Source: an uncultured Coriobacteriales bacterium (GTDB taxonomy: Bacteria > Actinomycetota > Coriobacteriia > Coriobacteriales > Atopobiaceae). Taken from it: a stretch of DNA of 26,796 nt. The notes beneath the pieces were generated by a model. It searched no databases and was not told the DNA's origin. It saw nothing but the letters and a program-made list of their open reading frames with translations. Both the position numbers and the translations under genes were made by a program. Positions 1 through 7,349 of the stretch are shown here, piece after piece (positions within the stretch are counted from its first letter, which is position 1; each line of letters begins with the position of its first letter). The stretch lies in the NCBI GenBank assembly GCA_946530775.1, contig CAMNAH010000001.1, positions 1-26,796 of the forward strand, in the 5' to 3' direction.

Positions 1-1130
1 CCGGCGACCAGGCCACCGCGTACTACTCCATCGCCATCTCGGTCGTCACGGTCATCGTGGCCATCCTCGGCCCGATCTGCGGCGTCCTGTCTGACCACAA
101 GGACAAGAAGAAGCCCTTTTTCACAACCGCGGTGGCCCTGGGCGTGATTGGCTGCATCGCCAACGGCTTCGCCACCGGCTGGGTCGCCTTCATCGTCATC
201 TACGTGCTCGCACGCATCTTCTACCAGATGTCGCTCGTAATCTACGACTCGATGCTCAACGACGTGACCACCGAGGAGCGCATGGACGAGGTCTCGTCCT
301 ACGGCTACGCATGGGGCTACATCGGCAGCTGCATCCCCTTCATCGTGGCCATGATCGCCTACATCCTCTCGGGCGGCCTCTCCCCCGACCTCATGTTCTT
401 CTCGCCCCAGGTGGGCAAGATCATCGGCTATGCGGTCACCGGCATCTGGTGGTTTGCCGTCACCGTGCCGCTGATCAAGAACTACAAGCAGGTCAACTAC
501 ACCGACACCGAACACGCCATCGCCAAGGTCTTCACCAAGATCGGCTCGACGCTCAAGAAGATCGCCACCCAGGACAGGAAGGTCCTGTTCTTCCTCATCG
601 CGTTCTTCCTGTACATCGACGGCGTGGGCACCATCATCGACAACTGCATCAACATCGGCACCGACCTCGGCCTTCCCACCGTGGGCCAGGTCGTGTTCCT
701 GCTCGCCACGCAGGTGGTTGCCTTCGGCGGCTCGCTCGTGTTCGCGCGCCTCTCCAAGAAGTTCGACACCGCGACGCTCATCCTCGTCTGCATCGTGGGC
801 TACTTCTGCGTGTGCCTCTACGCGCTCACCCTGCACACGCTGCTCGACTTCGGCATCCTCGCCTTCGGCGTGGGCTGCTTCCAGGGCTCCATCCAGTCGC
901 TCTCGCGCAGCTACTTCTCCAAGATCATCCCGCCTGAGAGCTCGGGCGAGTACTTTGGCATCTACGACATCTTCTCCAAGGGCGCTTCGTTCCTCGGCTC
1001 GGCCGTCATCGCGTGGGTCAAGCTCGCCGGCGGCACCATCAACATCGCCGTGGCGTCGCTCGCCGTCTTCTTCGCACTGGGCTTCCTCTTCCTGAAGATC
1101 GCCGACAAGCAGCCCTCCGCCCGCTCCTGA
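1..1130 (+). CDS. MFS transporter, UMF1/Atg22-like (5' truncated by window edge)
   Basis: The reading frame is open from base 3, so the start lies outside the window; an in-frame GTG at 57 is not the true start because GDQATAYYSIAIS precedes it in frame. The visible protein has about nine hydrophobic segments. A first cytoplasmic loop reads GVLSDHKDKKKP, the MFS loop 2-3 signature (G-x-L-x-D-x-x-x-x-K/R-x), and SSYGYAWGYIGS resembles the signature of the UMF1 (Atg22-like) MFS branch. It is an inner-membrane secondary transporter. The substrate cannot be read from the sequence; UMF1 relatives are often linked to efflux of amino acids or small solutes, but that is family knowledge only. The gene ends at a TGA and is followed by a strong terminator. 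Confidence 0.85.
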   Translation, partial: GDQATAYYSIAISVVTVIVAILGPICGVLSDHKDKKKPFFTTAVALGVIGCIANGFATGWVAFIVIYVLARIFYQMSLVIYDSMLNDVTTEERMDEVSSYGYAWGYIGSCIPFIVAMIAYILSGGLSPDLMFFSPQVGKIIGYAVTGIWWFAVTVPLIKNYKQVNYTDTEHAIAKVFTKIGSTLKKIATQDRKVLFFLIAFFLYIDGVGTIIDNCINIGTDLGLPTVGQVVFLLATQVVAFGGSLVFARLSKKFDTATLILVCIVGYFCVCLYALTLHTLLDFGILAFGVGCFQGSIQSLSRSYFSKIIPPESSGEYFGIYDIFSKGASFLGSAVIAWVKLAGGTINIAVASLAVFFALGFLFLKIADKQPSARS

Positions 1131-1182
1131 CAAATGGACAGGTCATTTGTCAGATTTCAACTGGTCTTTTACAGCCAACCGC

Positions 1183-1214
1183 AAACGGCCCCGGATATCC
1201 GGGGCCGTTTTCGT
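1183..1214. terminator. Bidirectional intrinsic terminator between MFS gene and argD
   Basis: A perfect 28-bp palindrome (1183-1210) with half-site AAACGGCCCCGGAT folds into a GC-rich hairpin. It has T-rich flanks on both strands, TTTT on the plus strand and TTT on the minus strand. It sits between two convergent genes and should stop transcription from both sides. Confidence 0.9.
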
Positions 1215-1243
1215 AACTGAGCGACAGACGCTGCGTCAGGCGC

Positions 1244-2473
1244 TTAGGCGAGTTTCTCGATAAGTGCGCCGAGGCGATCGGCCATCTCGTCGATCTGCTC
1301 GTAGCTCACCACGAGCGGCGGCAGGAAGCGCAGGATGGAATCTCCGATATGGTTGAGTACGAGGCCCGCCTCGAGGCCCTGCTCCACAAGCTCGTTGGCT
1401 ATGGGCACATCGAGCTGCGCGCCGCGCAGGAGTCCACGCCCGCGCACCTCCGTCACGTGCGGCAGCGCCTCGAGCCTGCGCGAGAGATGCTTGCCCGCTG
1501 CGATGACATGCTCGCCGATGCCCTCGTTGACGAGCGTCTCCACGGTGGCGCGCCCGGCTGCGGCAGCCAGCGCATTGCCGCCGAACGTGGAGCCGTGGTC
1601 GCCGGGAACGAGCAGGTCGCCGTATTCGCCACGCGCAGCCACGGCGCCCATGGGGAAGCCGTCGGCGATACCCTTAGCCATGGTCACCACGTCGGCCTCG
1701 ATGCCCGCCATCTGGAATGCGAACGGAGCTCCGCAGCGGAAGAAACCGGTCTGCACCTCGTCGCAGATGAGCAGGACGCCGCACTCGTCGCAGAGCGTGC
1801 GGACATCCTGGAGATAATCCAGATCCGCAGGCCAGACGCCGCCCTCGCCCTGCACGCACTCCAGCACCACACCGCAGACGTCCCCGCCGCGAACCTCCGC
1901 CGCAAGGGCATCGATATCGTTCAAGGGAACCGAGGAGAACCCGGGCGGGAACGGTCCGAAGCTCTTATGGAACACGTCCTGCGCAGTCGCGGCGAGCGTT
2001 GCAAGCGTGCGGCCATGGAAGCTCTTCTTCGCCGAGACGATGCCCGATGCACCGCCGAGATGCTTCTCTCCCCAACGGCGGGCCACCTTGAAGGCGCCCT
2101 CGTTGGACTCGGCACCGGAGTTCGAGAAGAACGACTTCCAGATGGCGCCCGTGCTCCCCGTGATGTGGCCGGCGGCATCGGTCGTAGTCGCGAGCAGCTC
2201 GGAGATGGCCTTGGCGAGCTCGCCGCGGTTCTCCTCGTGGAAGTAGTTGCTCGCCTGCCAGAGTTTATCCGCCTGCGCCTTGAGGGCGCTCACCACGGCG
2301 GGATGGCGATGCCCCAGGCTCACGACGGCGATGCCGCCCAAAAAGTCGAGATACTTCTTGCCCGTATCGTCAACGAGCACCGCGCCGTTGCCGGAGACGA
2401 ACTCCACGGGGTAGCGGCCGAACGTTCCCATCACATAGGTCTTGTCGAGAAGCTGAGCATCTTTGAGCGTCAT
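1244..2473 (-). CDS. argD: Acetylornithine aminotransferase ArgD
   Basis: A class-III PLP aminotransferase of 409 aa, the usual length. It converts N-acetylglutamate semialdehyde and glutamate to N-acetylornithine and 2-oxoglutarate in the cytoplasm, the fourth step of arginine synthesis. Visible marks are the phosphate-binding SNSGAESNEGAFKVAR near residue 118, the PLP-contacting CDEVQTGFFRCG (D238/E239), and the Schiff-base lysine K267 in TMAKGIADGFPMGA. The ATG follows the argB stop by 2 bp, and its GGAGGAG Shine-Dalgarno lies inside the end of argB, so translation is probably coupled. It is the last gene of argJ-argB-argD. Some family members also act in lysine synthesis as succinyl-DAP aminotransferase, which the sequence does not exclude. 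Confidence 0.95.
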   Translation of the reverse strand: MTLKDAQLLDKTYVMGTFGRYPVEFVSGNGAVLVDDTGKKYLDFLGGIAVVSLGHRHPAVVSALKAQADKLWQASNYFHEENRGELAKAISELLATTTDAAGHITGSTGAIWKSFFSNSGAESNEGAFKVARRWGEKHLGGASGIVSAKKSFHGRTLATLAATAQDVFHKSFGPFPPGFSSVPLNDIDALAAEVRGGDVCGVVLECVQGEGGVWPADLDYLQDVRTLCDECGVLLICDEVQTGFFRCGAPFAFQMAGIEADVVTMAKGIADGFPMGAVAARGEYGDLLVPGDHGSTFGGNALAAAAGRATVETLVNEGIGEHVIAAGKHLSRRLEALPHVTEVRGRGLLRGAQLDVPIANELVEQGLEAGLVLNHIGDSILRFLPPLVVSYEQIDEMADRLGALIEKLA

Positions 2474-2475
2474 GG

Positions 2476-3357
2476 CTACTCCTCCTTGAGGAACATGGTT
2501 CCGATGCCCGAGTTGGTGAGGAACTCGAGCAGCAGCGAATGAGGGATGGTGCCGTTCAGGAAGTGCACGCGCCTCACGCCCTGCTCGAGCGCATCGGCAG
2601 CAGATGCCATCTTGGGGATCATCCCGCTGGACAGTTCGCCCGAGGCGATGAGCTCGTGCATCTCGTCGAGCGCCATACGGCTGATGAGGCTCTCCTTGTC
2701 ATCGAAGTCGCGGTAGAGGCCATCGACATCGGAGAGGTACACGAGCTTGTCGGCGCCAAGCGCCTTTGCCAGCTCGCTTGCCGCCAGGTCGGCATTGATG
2801 TTGTAGGAGCCGTCCTCGCCCCAGCCGATGCTCGCGATGACGGGGATATAGCCCGCATCGAGGATCTGCGATACAAGCTTGGTGTTGACCTTTACGACCT
2901 TGCCCACGCGACCCAGTTCGGGATTGGCGGCGACGCATTCGAAGGTGCGGCCATCCGAGCCCGTCACGCCCACGGCAAGCTCTCCGTAGGCGTTGATCTG
3001 CGTGATGAGCATCTGGTTGACATCGCCCACAAGCGCCATCTTGACGATCTCCATGGTGGTGTCATCGGTGACGCGCAGGCCGTTCTTGAACTGCACAGGC
3101 GCATCGAGGCGCTTCATGAGGGAGTTGATGGCCTTGCCGCCGCCGTGGACAAGCACGAGGCGCACGCCGAGACGGTGCATGAGGACGAGGTCCTTCACCA
3201 CTTCGTTGCAGAGCTCGCGGTCTTCCATAGCGGCGCCGCCGTACTTCACAACGAAGGTCGTCCCGCTCATCTTGTTGATCCATGGAAGCGCCTCGACGAG
3301 AACCGCTGCCTTAGCTGCCGCCTCCTCGAGTTCGGCCTTGCTTCTCTTCTCAGCCAT
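2476..3357 (-). CDS. argB: Acetylglutamate kinase ArgB
   Basis: An amino-acid kinase family enzyme of 293 aa that phosphorylates N-acetylglutamate with ATP to N-acetylglutamyl phosphate, the second step of arginine synthesis. The N-terminal KYGGAAM (K38-G41) and the glycine loop HGGG (71-74) are the ATP and substrate phosphate-binding elements. An extra N-terminal helix (residues 1-25, rich in K/E/A) is typical of the hexameric, arginine-feedback-inhibited form of the enzyme, so feedback inhibition is an inference. The ATG at 3357 has AGGGGG five bases upstream. The gene lies 12 bp after argJ and 2 bp before argD. Confidence 0.95.
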   Translation of the reverse strand: MAEKRSKAELEEAAAKAAVLVEALPWINKMSGTTFVVKYGGAAMEDRELCNEVVKDLVLMHRLGVRLVLVHGGGKAINSLMKRLDAPVQFKNGLRVTDDTTMEIVKMALVGDVNQMLITQINAYGELAVGVTGSDGRTFECVAANPELGRVGKVVKVNTKLVSQILDAGYIPVIASIGWGEDGSYNINADLAASELAKALGADKLVYLSDVDGLYRDFDDKESLISRMALDEMHELIASGELSSGMIPKMASAADALEQGVRRVHFLNGTIPHSLLLEFLTNSGIGTMFLKEE

Positions 3358-3369
3358 GCATCCCCCTGT

Positions 3370-4671
3370 CTACGTGCGGTAATCGCCGTTGATAGTCACG
3401 TATTCATGTGTGAGATCGCAGGTCCATACGCGCGAGCCGAAGGCGCCGTCGCCAAGCGACATCACGATATCGATCTCGGGATTCTCGAAGCGCCTGAGCA
3501 TCTCGTCCTCGTCCATGGGAAGTGGCAGCCCCGCACGCAGGACGGGCACGCCCATGAGGTCGATATCGCAGGCATACTGATCGAACGCGACACCGCACTT
3601 GCCGGCTGCCGCGGCGATGCGTCCCCAGTTGGCATCGTGGCCGAAGAGGGCGCACTTCACGAGCGGCGAGTTGGCGATGGAGAAGGCCACGGTATCGGCA
3701 TCCTCCTGGGATGCGGCGCCCACCACGTCGACGGTGACGAGCTTGGTGGCTCCTTCGCCGTCCGCCGCGATCATACGCGCGAGCTCCTCGCACACGCCGT
3801 GGATGGCCGCGGCGATGGCGGGGTATGCAGGCGAGGAGCACGTGATGGTCTCCCCTCCCGCCGCACCCGTGGCGAGCAGGAACGCGGAGTCGTTGGTGGA
3901 GGTATCGGAATCCACGGTCACGTGGTTGAACGTGGTCTTGACGGCGGCGAGCAGGGCCGCGTGGGCAGCCTCAGCGTCGAGCGGCGCATCGGTCGCGAGC
4001 ACGCAGAGCATGGTCGCCATGTTGGGCTGGATCATGCCGGAGCCTTTGACGAAGCCGCCCACATGCACGGTGACGGGCGCCCCTCCCTCGCCAATAGCGA
4101 GCGCGCCCTCAACCGAGACCTCCTTGGAGCGGGTGTCGGTGGTCATGACGGCGCATGCGGCATCATGGGCCGCCTGGGCGCTGTTCGCAAGCTTCGCCGC
4201 AGCCTCGGGAACGCCGGTGGTATACGGCTCGAGCGGAAGCGGCACGCCGATCACGCCCGTAGAGGCGACGAGAATCTCCTCGGGGTCGCATCCAAGCTCG
4301 GCGGCGACGATCTTCGCCGAGGCGAGGGCAACCTCGATGCCGGCGTCTCCGGTCGCGGCATTGGCGTTTCCGGAGTTCAAGATCACCGCCTGCGCGATGC
4401 CCTTGCTTGCACGCGGGCGCGAGACCTGCACGGGTGCGGCACAGAACCTGTTGGTGGTGAAGGTAGCGGCGCACACGCACGGCTCATCGGCTGCGACCAA
4501 GGCAAGATCGAGCCTGTTGGGGTCTTTGCGGAAACCCGCGTGCACGCCCGAGGCACGCACGCCGGCAGCGGCGCATATGCCGCCCTCGCAGGGCTCGAAC
4601 CCGTAGTCCCCCATGCCGCCCGCCTGCTGCGGCACCTCGATGGGCATGGTCTCGTCGATAGAATCATTCAT
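3370..4671 (-). CDS. argJ: Bifunctional glutamate N-acetyltransferase / ornithine acetyltransferase ArgJ
   Basis: ArgJ moves the acetyl group from N-acetylornithine to glutamate, so arginine synthesis runs as a cycle. Bifunctional forms can also use acetyl-CoA to start it. The precursor self-cleaves before the nucleophilic Thr in the conserved MATML motif; here this is NMATMLCVLATDAPL with Thr220. The TTGRNR-like region reads TFTTNRFCAAPV. At 433 aa it is slightly longer than usual, with about 28 extra N-terminal residues before GGICAAAGVRASGV. I chose ATG 4671 over the in-frame TTG at 4677, because the GAGTGG upstream is better spaced for the ATG. It is the first gene of argJBD. ARG-box-like sequences and a promoter lie directly upstream. 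No argC precedes it. Confidence 0.93.
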   Translation of the reverse strand: MNDSIDETMPIEVPQQAGGMGDYGFEPCEGGICAAAGVRASGVHAGFRKDPNRLDLALVAADEPCVCAATFTTNRFCAAPVQVSRPRASKGIAQAVILNSGNANAATGDAGIEVALASAKIVAAELGCDPEEILVASTGVIGVPLPLEPYTTGVPEAAAKLANSAQAAHDAACAVMTTDTRSKEVSVEGALAIGEGGAPVTVHVGGFVKGSGMIQPNMATMLCVLATDAPLDAEAAHAALLAAVKTTFNHVTVDSDTSTNDSAFLLATGAAGGETITCSSPAYPAIAAAIHGVCEELARMIAADGEGATKLVTVDVVGAASQEDADTVAFSIANSPLVKCALFGHDANWGRIAAAAGKCGVAFDQYACDIDLMGVPVLRAGLPLPMDEDEMLRRFENPEIDIVMSLGDGAFGSRVWTCDLTHEYVTINGDYRT

Positions 4672-4692
4672 GGCCAAAATCCACTCTAATAT

Positions 4693-4716
4693 CGAATAGC
4701 ATTCAATGTTTATTCA
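4693..4716 (-). promoter_or_regulatory. ARG-box-like ArgR operators upstream of argJ
   Basis: On the minus strand TGAATAAACATTGA (4703-4716) differs at one position from the ArgR half-site pattern TGAAT-N4-ATTCA. It runs directly into a second, looser copy, TTGAATGCTATTCGA. A tandem ARG-box pair placed just downstream of the promoter and about 20 bp before the argJ start is the classical layout for arginine repression. ArgR itself is encoded 1.4 kb away. Confidence 0.6.
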
Positions 4717-4740
4717 CTATAGTGAGTAAAACTTGCAATC

Positions 4741-4768
4741 AAGATAACAGAGCAGGTTGCAGTGTCAA
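4741..4768 (-). promoter_or_regulatory. Putative promoter of argJBD
   Basis: On the minus strand a perfect -35 TTGACA (4763-4768) is followed after 16 bp by TATCTT (4741-4746). A second candidate -10, TATAGT (4718-4723), lies farther downstream. Either start would place the ARG boxes at or just after the transcription start. Confidence 0.5.
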
Positions 4769-4826
4769 CCGCCTTGCCAAAATAGCCGCATGCCGTGCAT
4801 CGAATGGAAACAAACGCAGGCCGGGC

Positions 4827-5879
4827 CTACTCCTCCGCCTCCGCCTCTGCCTCGGCATCGATCACGCTCACCGCGTACATGCGGATGGAAGCCGAGGAGA
4901 TGGTCGCAGGATCCCAGGGACGGGCGCTCGCCGAGGGCGAGGTGGGATCGTACACGCGTACCGACCCGTTCTCGTTCTCATAGGCGACCACGACCCAGTG
5001 CGTGGCATCGGTGAGCGTCTCCGAACGGACCTCGACGAGCACGACCGTTCCGGAGTCGAGCTCGTCCGCGAGGATATCGCTCGACGCCTCGATCTCGTGG
5101 ACGTCAAGGCCGAGGTCCTTGCCGATGGTGGTGAAGAACTCCGAGGTCGTATGCGAATCGCCGCCCGCAAAGCCCTTATCGGTTGCAAGCTGGGCCATAT
5201 CCGCAGGGGTCTTATCGTTCTTGCCGGTGAGGCCCATGTAGGCCATCGAGAAGGACGTGGGGCCGGAACCCGTCACGGCGAGCGCAGAGCCGTCATAGTC
5301 CACGGCGCCCCAGCGCTCATCCCAGTTGAAGAGCATGGGGACCTCGCCCTTAGATACGGTATCGCCGTAGGCGCTGCCGGATTTGGCCATATCGGGATAG
5401 GCGCGCACGAACGCGATGGCCGCGGGCTCGGCGAGCGCGAGGCGCGGAAGGTCCTCGGAAGGATAAGCGGTCGCGTTCAGCGCGATCCACTCGAGTGCCT
5501 CGGCCTGGTCGAGAGCGACGGTGAACTCCCCTACGAGATCTTCCGAGAGACCAGCGGCCACGCGGGCATCGGCCTCGGACGTGGCGGGCTTGTTGGCACG
5601 GCAGCTGCGCACGCAGCTCGAGACGAGGAAGAACAGGAGAATGACGAGCACGAGGCCGAGGACGGCCATGATGATCTTGCGCATATCGAGCCCGGCGAAG
5701 CGCGTCATGCCGGCAGAGCCCTTGCCGCGGAAGCGGATGCTGCGGGACTTGAGCTGATTGCGGTTCGAGCCGGAGCCACGCTGCCCGCGGTAGGGGGATC
5801 CGCCGCGCTGGCGGTTATATCTACGGTCGTCCACGAGAGAGCCGCTTCTGCTTTGACCGGTGCGCTGCGAATAGTCCAT
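4827..5879 (-). CDS. Membrane-anchored C39-like (papain-fold) protein with Ser in place of the catalytic Cys
   Basis: A 350-aa protein with a basic, Arg/Ser-rich cytoplasmic N-terminus (1-60), one membrane span (about 68-88), and an extracytoplasmic domain. Residues 180-340 match the peptidase C39-like layout: PMLFNWDERWG, then TGSGPTSFSMAYMGLTG, then THWVVVAYENENGSVRVYDP. In active relatives the first motif carries the oxyanion Gln and the second reads GCGPT with the nucleophilic Cys. Here these are Asn185 and Ser205 (codon TCC), while His294 and Asp311 remain. It may be a pseudo-peptidase or cell-wall-associated binding protein; function is otherwise unknown. ATG 5879 has a GGGGA Shine-Dalgarno. 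It ends with an acidic EAEAEAEE tail. It separates argJ from argR and has no visible functional link to them. Confidence 0.75.
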   Translation of the reverse strand: MDYSQRTGQSRSGSLVDDRRYNRQRGGSPYRGQRGSGSNRNQLKSRSIRFRGKGSAGMTRFAGLDMRKIIMAVLGLVLVILLFFLVSSCVRSCRANKPATSEADARVAAGLSEDLVGEFTVALDQAEALEWIALNATAYPSEDLPRLALAEPAAIAFVRAYPDMAKSGSAYGDTVSKGEVPMLFNWDERWGAVDYDGSALAVTGSGPTSFSMAYMGLTGKNDKTPADMAQLATDKGFAGGDSHTTSEFFTTIGKDLGLDVHEIEASSDILADELDSGTVVLVEVRSETLTDATHWVVVAYENENGSVRVYDPTSPSASARPWDPATISSASIRMYAVSVIDAEAEAEAEE

Positions 5880-5922
5880 GGTTCATCCCCAAGCAAGACA
5901 GTACGGTTGCCTACAGGAACTT

Positions 5923-5949
5923 ACTGTAGCACTCTGTTTTAGCCGTCAA
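5923..5949 (-). promoter_or_regulatory. Weak candidate promoter for the C39-like gene
   Basis: On the minus strand TTGACG (5944-5949) and TACAGT (5923-5928, preceded by TG one base upstream) are 15 bp apart, shorter than ideal. They lie about 45 bp upstream of the 5879 start. Confidence 0.3.
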
Positions 5950-5952
5950 GCT

Positions 5953-6020
5953 CGGTATCGAATACCGTTCGGTGAATTAACGGGGTTTTCTCGATTTGTA
6001 TGCATAAACGGGGATATAAT
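5953..6020 (+). promoter_or_regulatory. argR promoter region with inverted repeat
   Basis: A consensus -10 TATAAT (6015-6020) lies 29 bp before the argR start; the -35 is poor (TCGATT-like, around 5991). Upstream is a small inverted repeat CGGTAT-CGA-ATACCG (5953-5967) and GTGAATTAAC. These AT-rich GAAT elements could be ArgR autoregulation sites, but they match the ARG box less well than those at argJ. Confidence 0.45.
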
Positions 6021-6049
6021 GGCCTTCCCTTATTCAGAAAGAGGCTTTC

Positions 6050-6481
6050 GTGAAACACAGGAACAAGCGTCAGGACGCCATCCGCGACATCATTCGCGAG
6101 AAATCCATCCGCACCCAGCGCGCGCTCGTCGACGAGCTCAAGGCACAGGGCTTCAACTGCACGCAGGCAACCGTATCGCGTGACATCACCGATATGGGCC
6201 TCAAGAAGCTGCCCGAGGGCATCTACGTCCTCTCCGAGGACCTGCACCTGCAGCGCATGCTTTCCGAGTTCGTGAACGAGGTCGTGCGCGCTGACAACCT
6301 CCTGCTCGTCAAATGCAATCCCGGCACCGCCTCGGGCGTGGCCGCGGCCATCGACGGCGCCGGCCTCTCGCATGCGCTCGGATCCATCTCGGGCGACGAC
6401 ACCGTGCTTGTCGTCGTCGAGTCGGGCGCTCACGCCGAGCATCTCCAGCAGCTCATCGAGAAGCTCGTGAGCGGTTCATAG
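6050..6481 (+). CDS. argR: Arginine repressor ArgR
   Basis: A 143-aa transcriptional regulator of full family length that binds ARG boxes when loaded with L-arginine. The N-terminal winged helix-turn-helix (1-65) contains TQATVSRDITDMGLKKL, the family's recognition helix with the invariant SRD. The C-terminal hexamerisation and arginine-binding domain (75-143) shows GTASGVAAAID and the GDDTVLVV strand with the arginine-contacting Asp pair. The start is GTG 6050, with AAAGAGG upstream. The likely targets in view are argJBD and perhaps argR itself. It converges on the HAD gene with only 4 bp between the stops and no visible terminator. Confidence 0.96.
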   Translation: MKHRNKRQDAIRDIIREKSIRTQRALVDELKAQGFNCTQATVSRDITDMGLKKLPEGIYVLSEDLHLQRMLSEFVNEVVRADNLLLVKCNPGTASGVAAAIDGAGLSHALGSISGDDTVLVVVESGAHAEHLQQLIEKLVSGS

Positions 6482-6485
6482 GCCG

Positions 6486-7349
6486 CTAGAACCCCAAGAG
6501 TTTTTCAAGCACCTGCGCGACGCCCGCCACATCGTTGGCGGGCGCAATCATATCCGCAGCCTCTTTGAGCTCGGGCCGCGCATTGTCCATGGCAACGCCC
6601 GTACCCGCAGCCACGATCATCTCGTAATCGTTGCCCGAATCGCCGAAGGCGACCGAGTCGGCGACATCGATGCCAAGGTGGGAGCACAGCCAGCGAAGCG
6701 CTTCTCCCTTGGAGCACTGCTCGTCCACAACCTCCATGCTCACCGGATATGCGCTTGTCCAGCGCAGCCCTTTCACGGACTCGACCGCCTCCTTGGCGCG
6801 GCGTCCGTTCTCGAGGCCGCGCTCGTCGAAGCCGTTGAAGATACCCACGCGCTCGACGATCTTCGTCCGCGCGATGATCTCGGGAACCGTGAGATCGACC
6901 GGCGTGCGCGAGCGGAGCACGAGCGCGAGCATATGGGGGTCGAGCCCGAAGGTTTGGAAGCGCTCGTAGCGGGAGCGCTCGGCATAGGTCAGGCCGTCTG
7001 CGAAGACATCGAACGAGGTGTCGAGATCCTTGATGAGCTCATACAGCTTGAGCGCGCGTTCGGCGCCGACGATACGCCCGTGGATGACCTCGCGCGTGCG
7101 CATGTCATAGACGACCGATCCGCTCGAAGTGATGGCATAGCGCACGGAGGGATGCGCCGCGAGCGCCTCGTTGAACAGGACGCCGTTGAGGCCGCGCCCC
7201 GTGCAGGGCACGAAGGGGATGCCGCGGCGGGCAAGCTCGTCAAGCGCCGCCATGTTGCGGTCGATGAGGTGCTTGTCGGTTGAGAGGAACGTATCGTCCA
7301 AATCGCAGAAGACGATACGCGGCGTTCCCTTGGCCACGCGCTCCCTCAC
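6486..7349 (-). CDS. HAD-superfamily Cof-type phosphatase
   Basis: A 287-aa cytoplasmic phosphohydrolase of the Cof/IIB subfamily. Motif I is FCDLDDTFLS with nucleophile Asp16 and acid/base Asp18, motif II is TSSGS, motif III is the Lys in CSKGEAL (K214), and motif IV is GDSGNDYEMI (236-245). The large cap between residues 80 and 190 is typical of sugar-phosphate or flavin-precursor phosphatases, but the substrate cannot be assigned. The GTG start at 7349 overlaps the citrate synthase TGA (GTGA), so the two genes are translationally coupled. Confidence 0.88.
   Translation of the reverse strand: MRERVAKGTPRIVFCDLDDTFLSTDKHLIDRNMAALDELARRGIPFVPCTGRGLNGVLFNEALAAHPSVRYAITSSGSVVYDMRTREVIHGRIVGAERALKLYELIKDLDTSFDVFADGLTYAERSRYERFQTFGLDPHMLALVLRSRTPVDLTVPEIIARTKIVERVGIFNGFDERGLENGRRAKEAVESVKGLRWTSAYPVSMEVVDEQCSKGEALRWLCSHLGIDVADSVAFGDSGNDYEMIVAAGTGVAMDNARPELKEAADMIAPANDVAGVAQVLEKLLGF

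Noticed and set aside
2539..4689. 716-aa plus-strand ORF antisense to argB and argJ
   Set aside because: The minus strand codes for conserved ArgB and ArgJ over the same bases; the plus-strand translation is Arg/His/Gly-rich with no family features, a typical shadow in high-GC DNA.
4714..4730. ACTCACTATAG on the minus strand, matching the middle of a phage T7-type promoter
   Set aside because: The upstream TAATACG part is missing and the sequence is explained by a -10 TATAGT and ARG-box flank.
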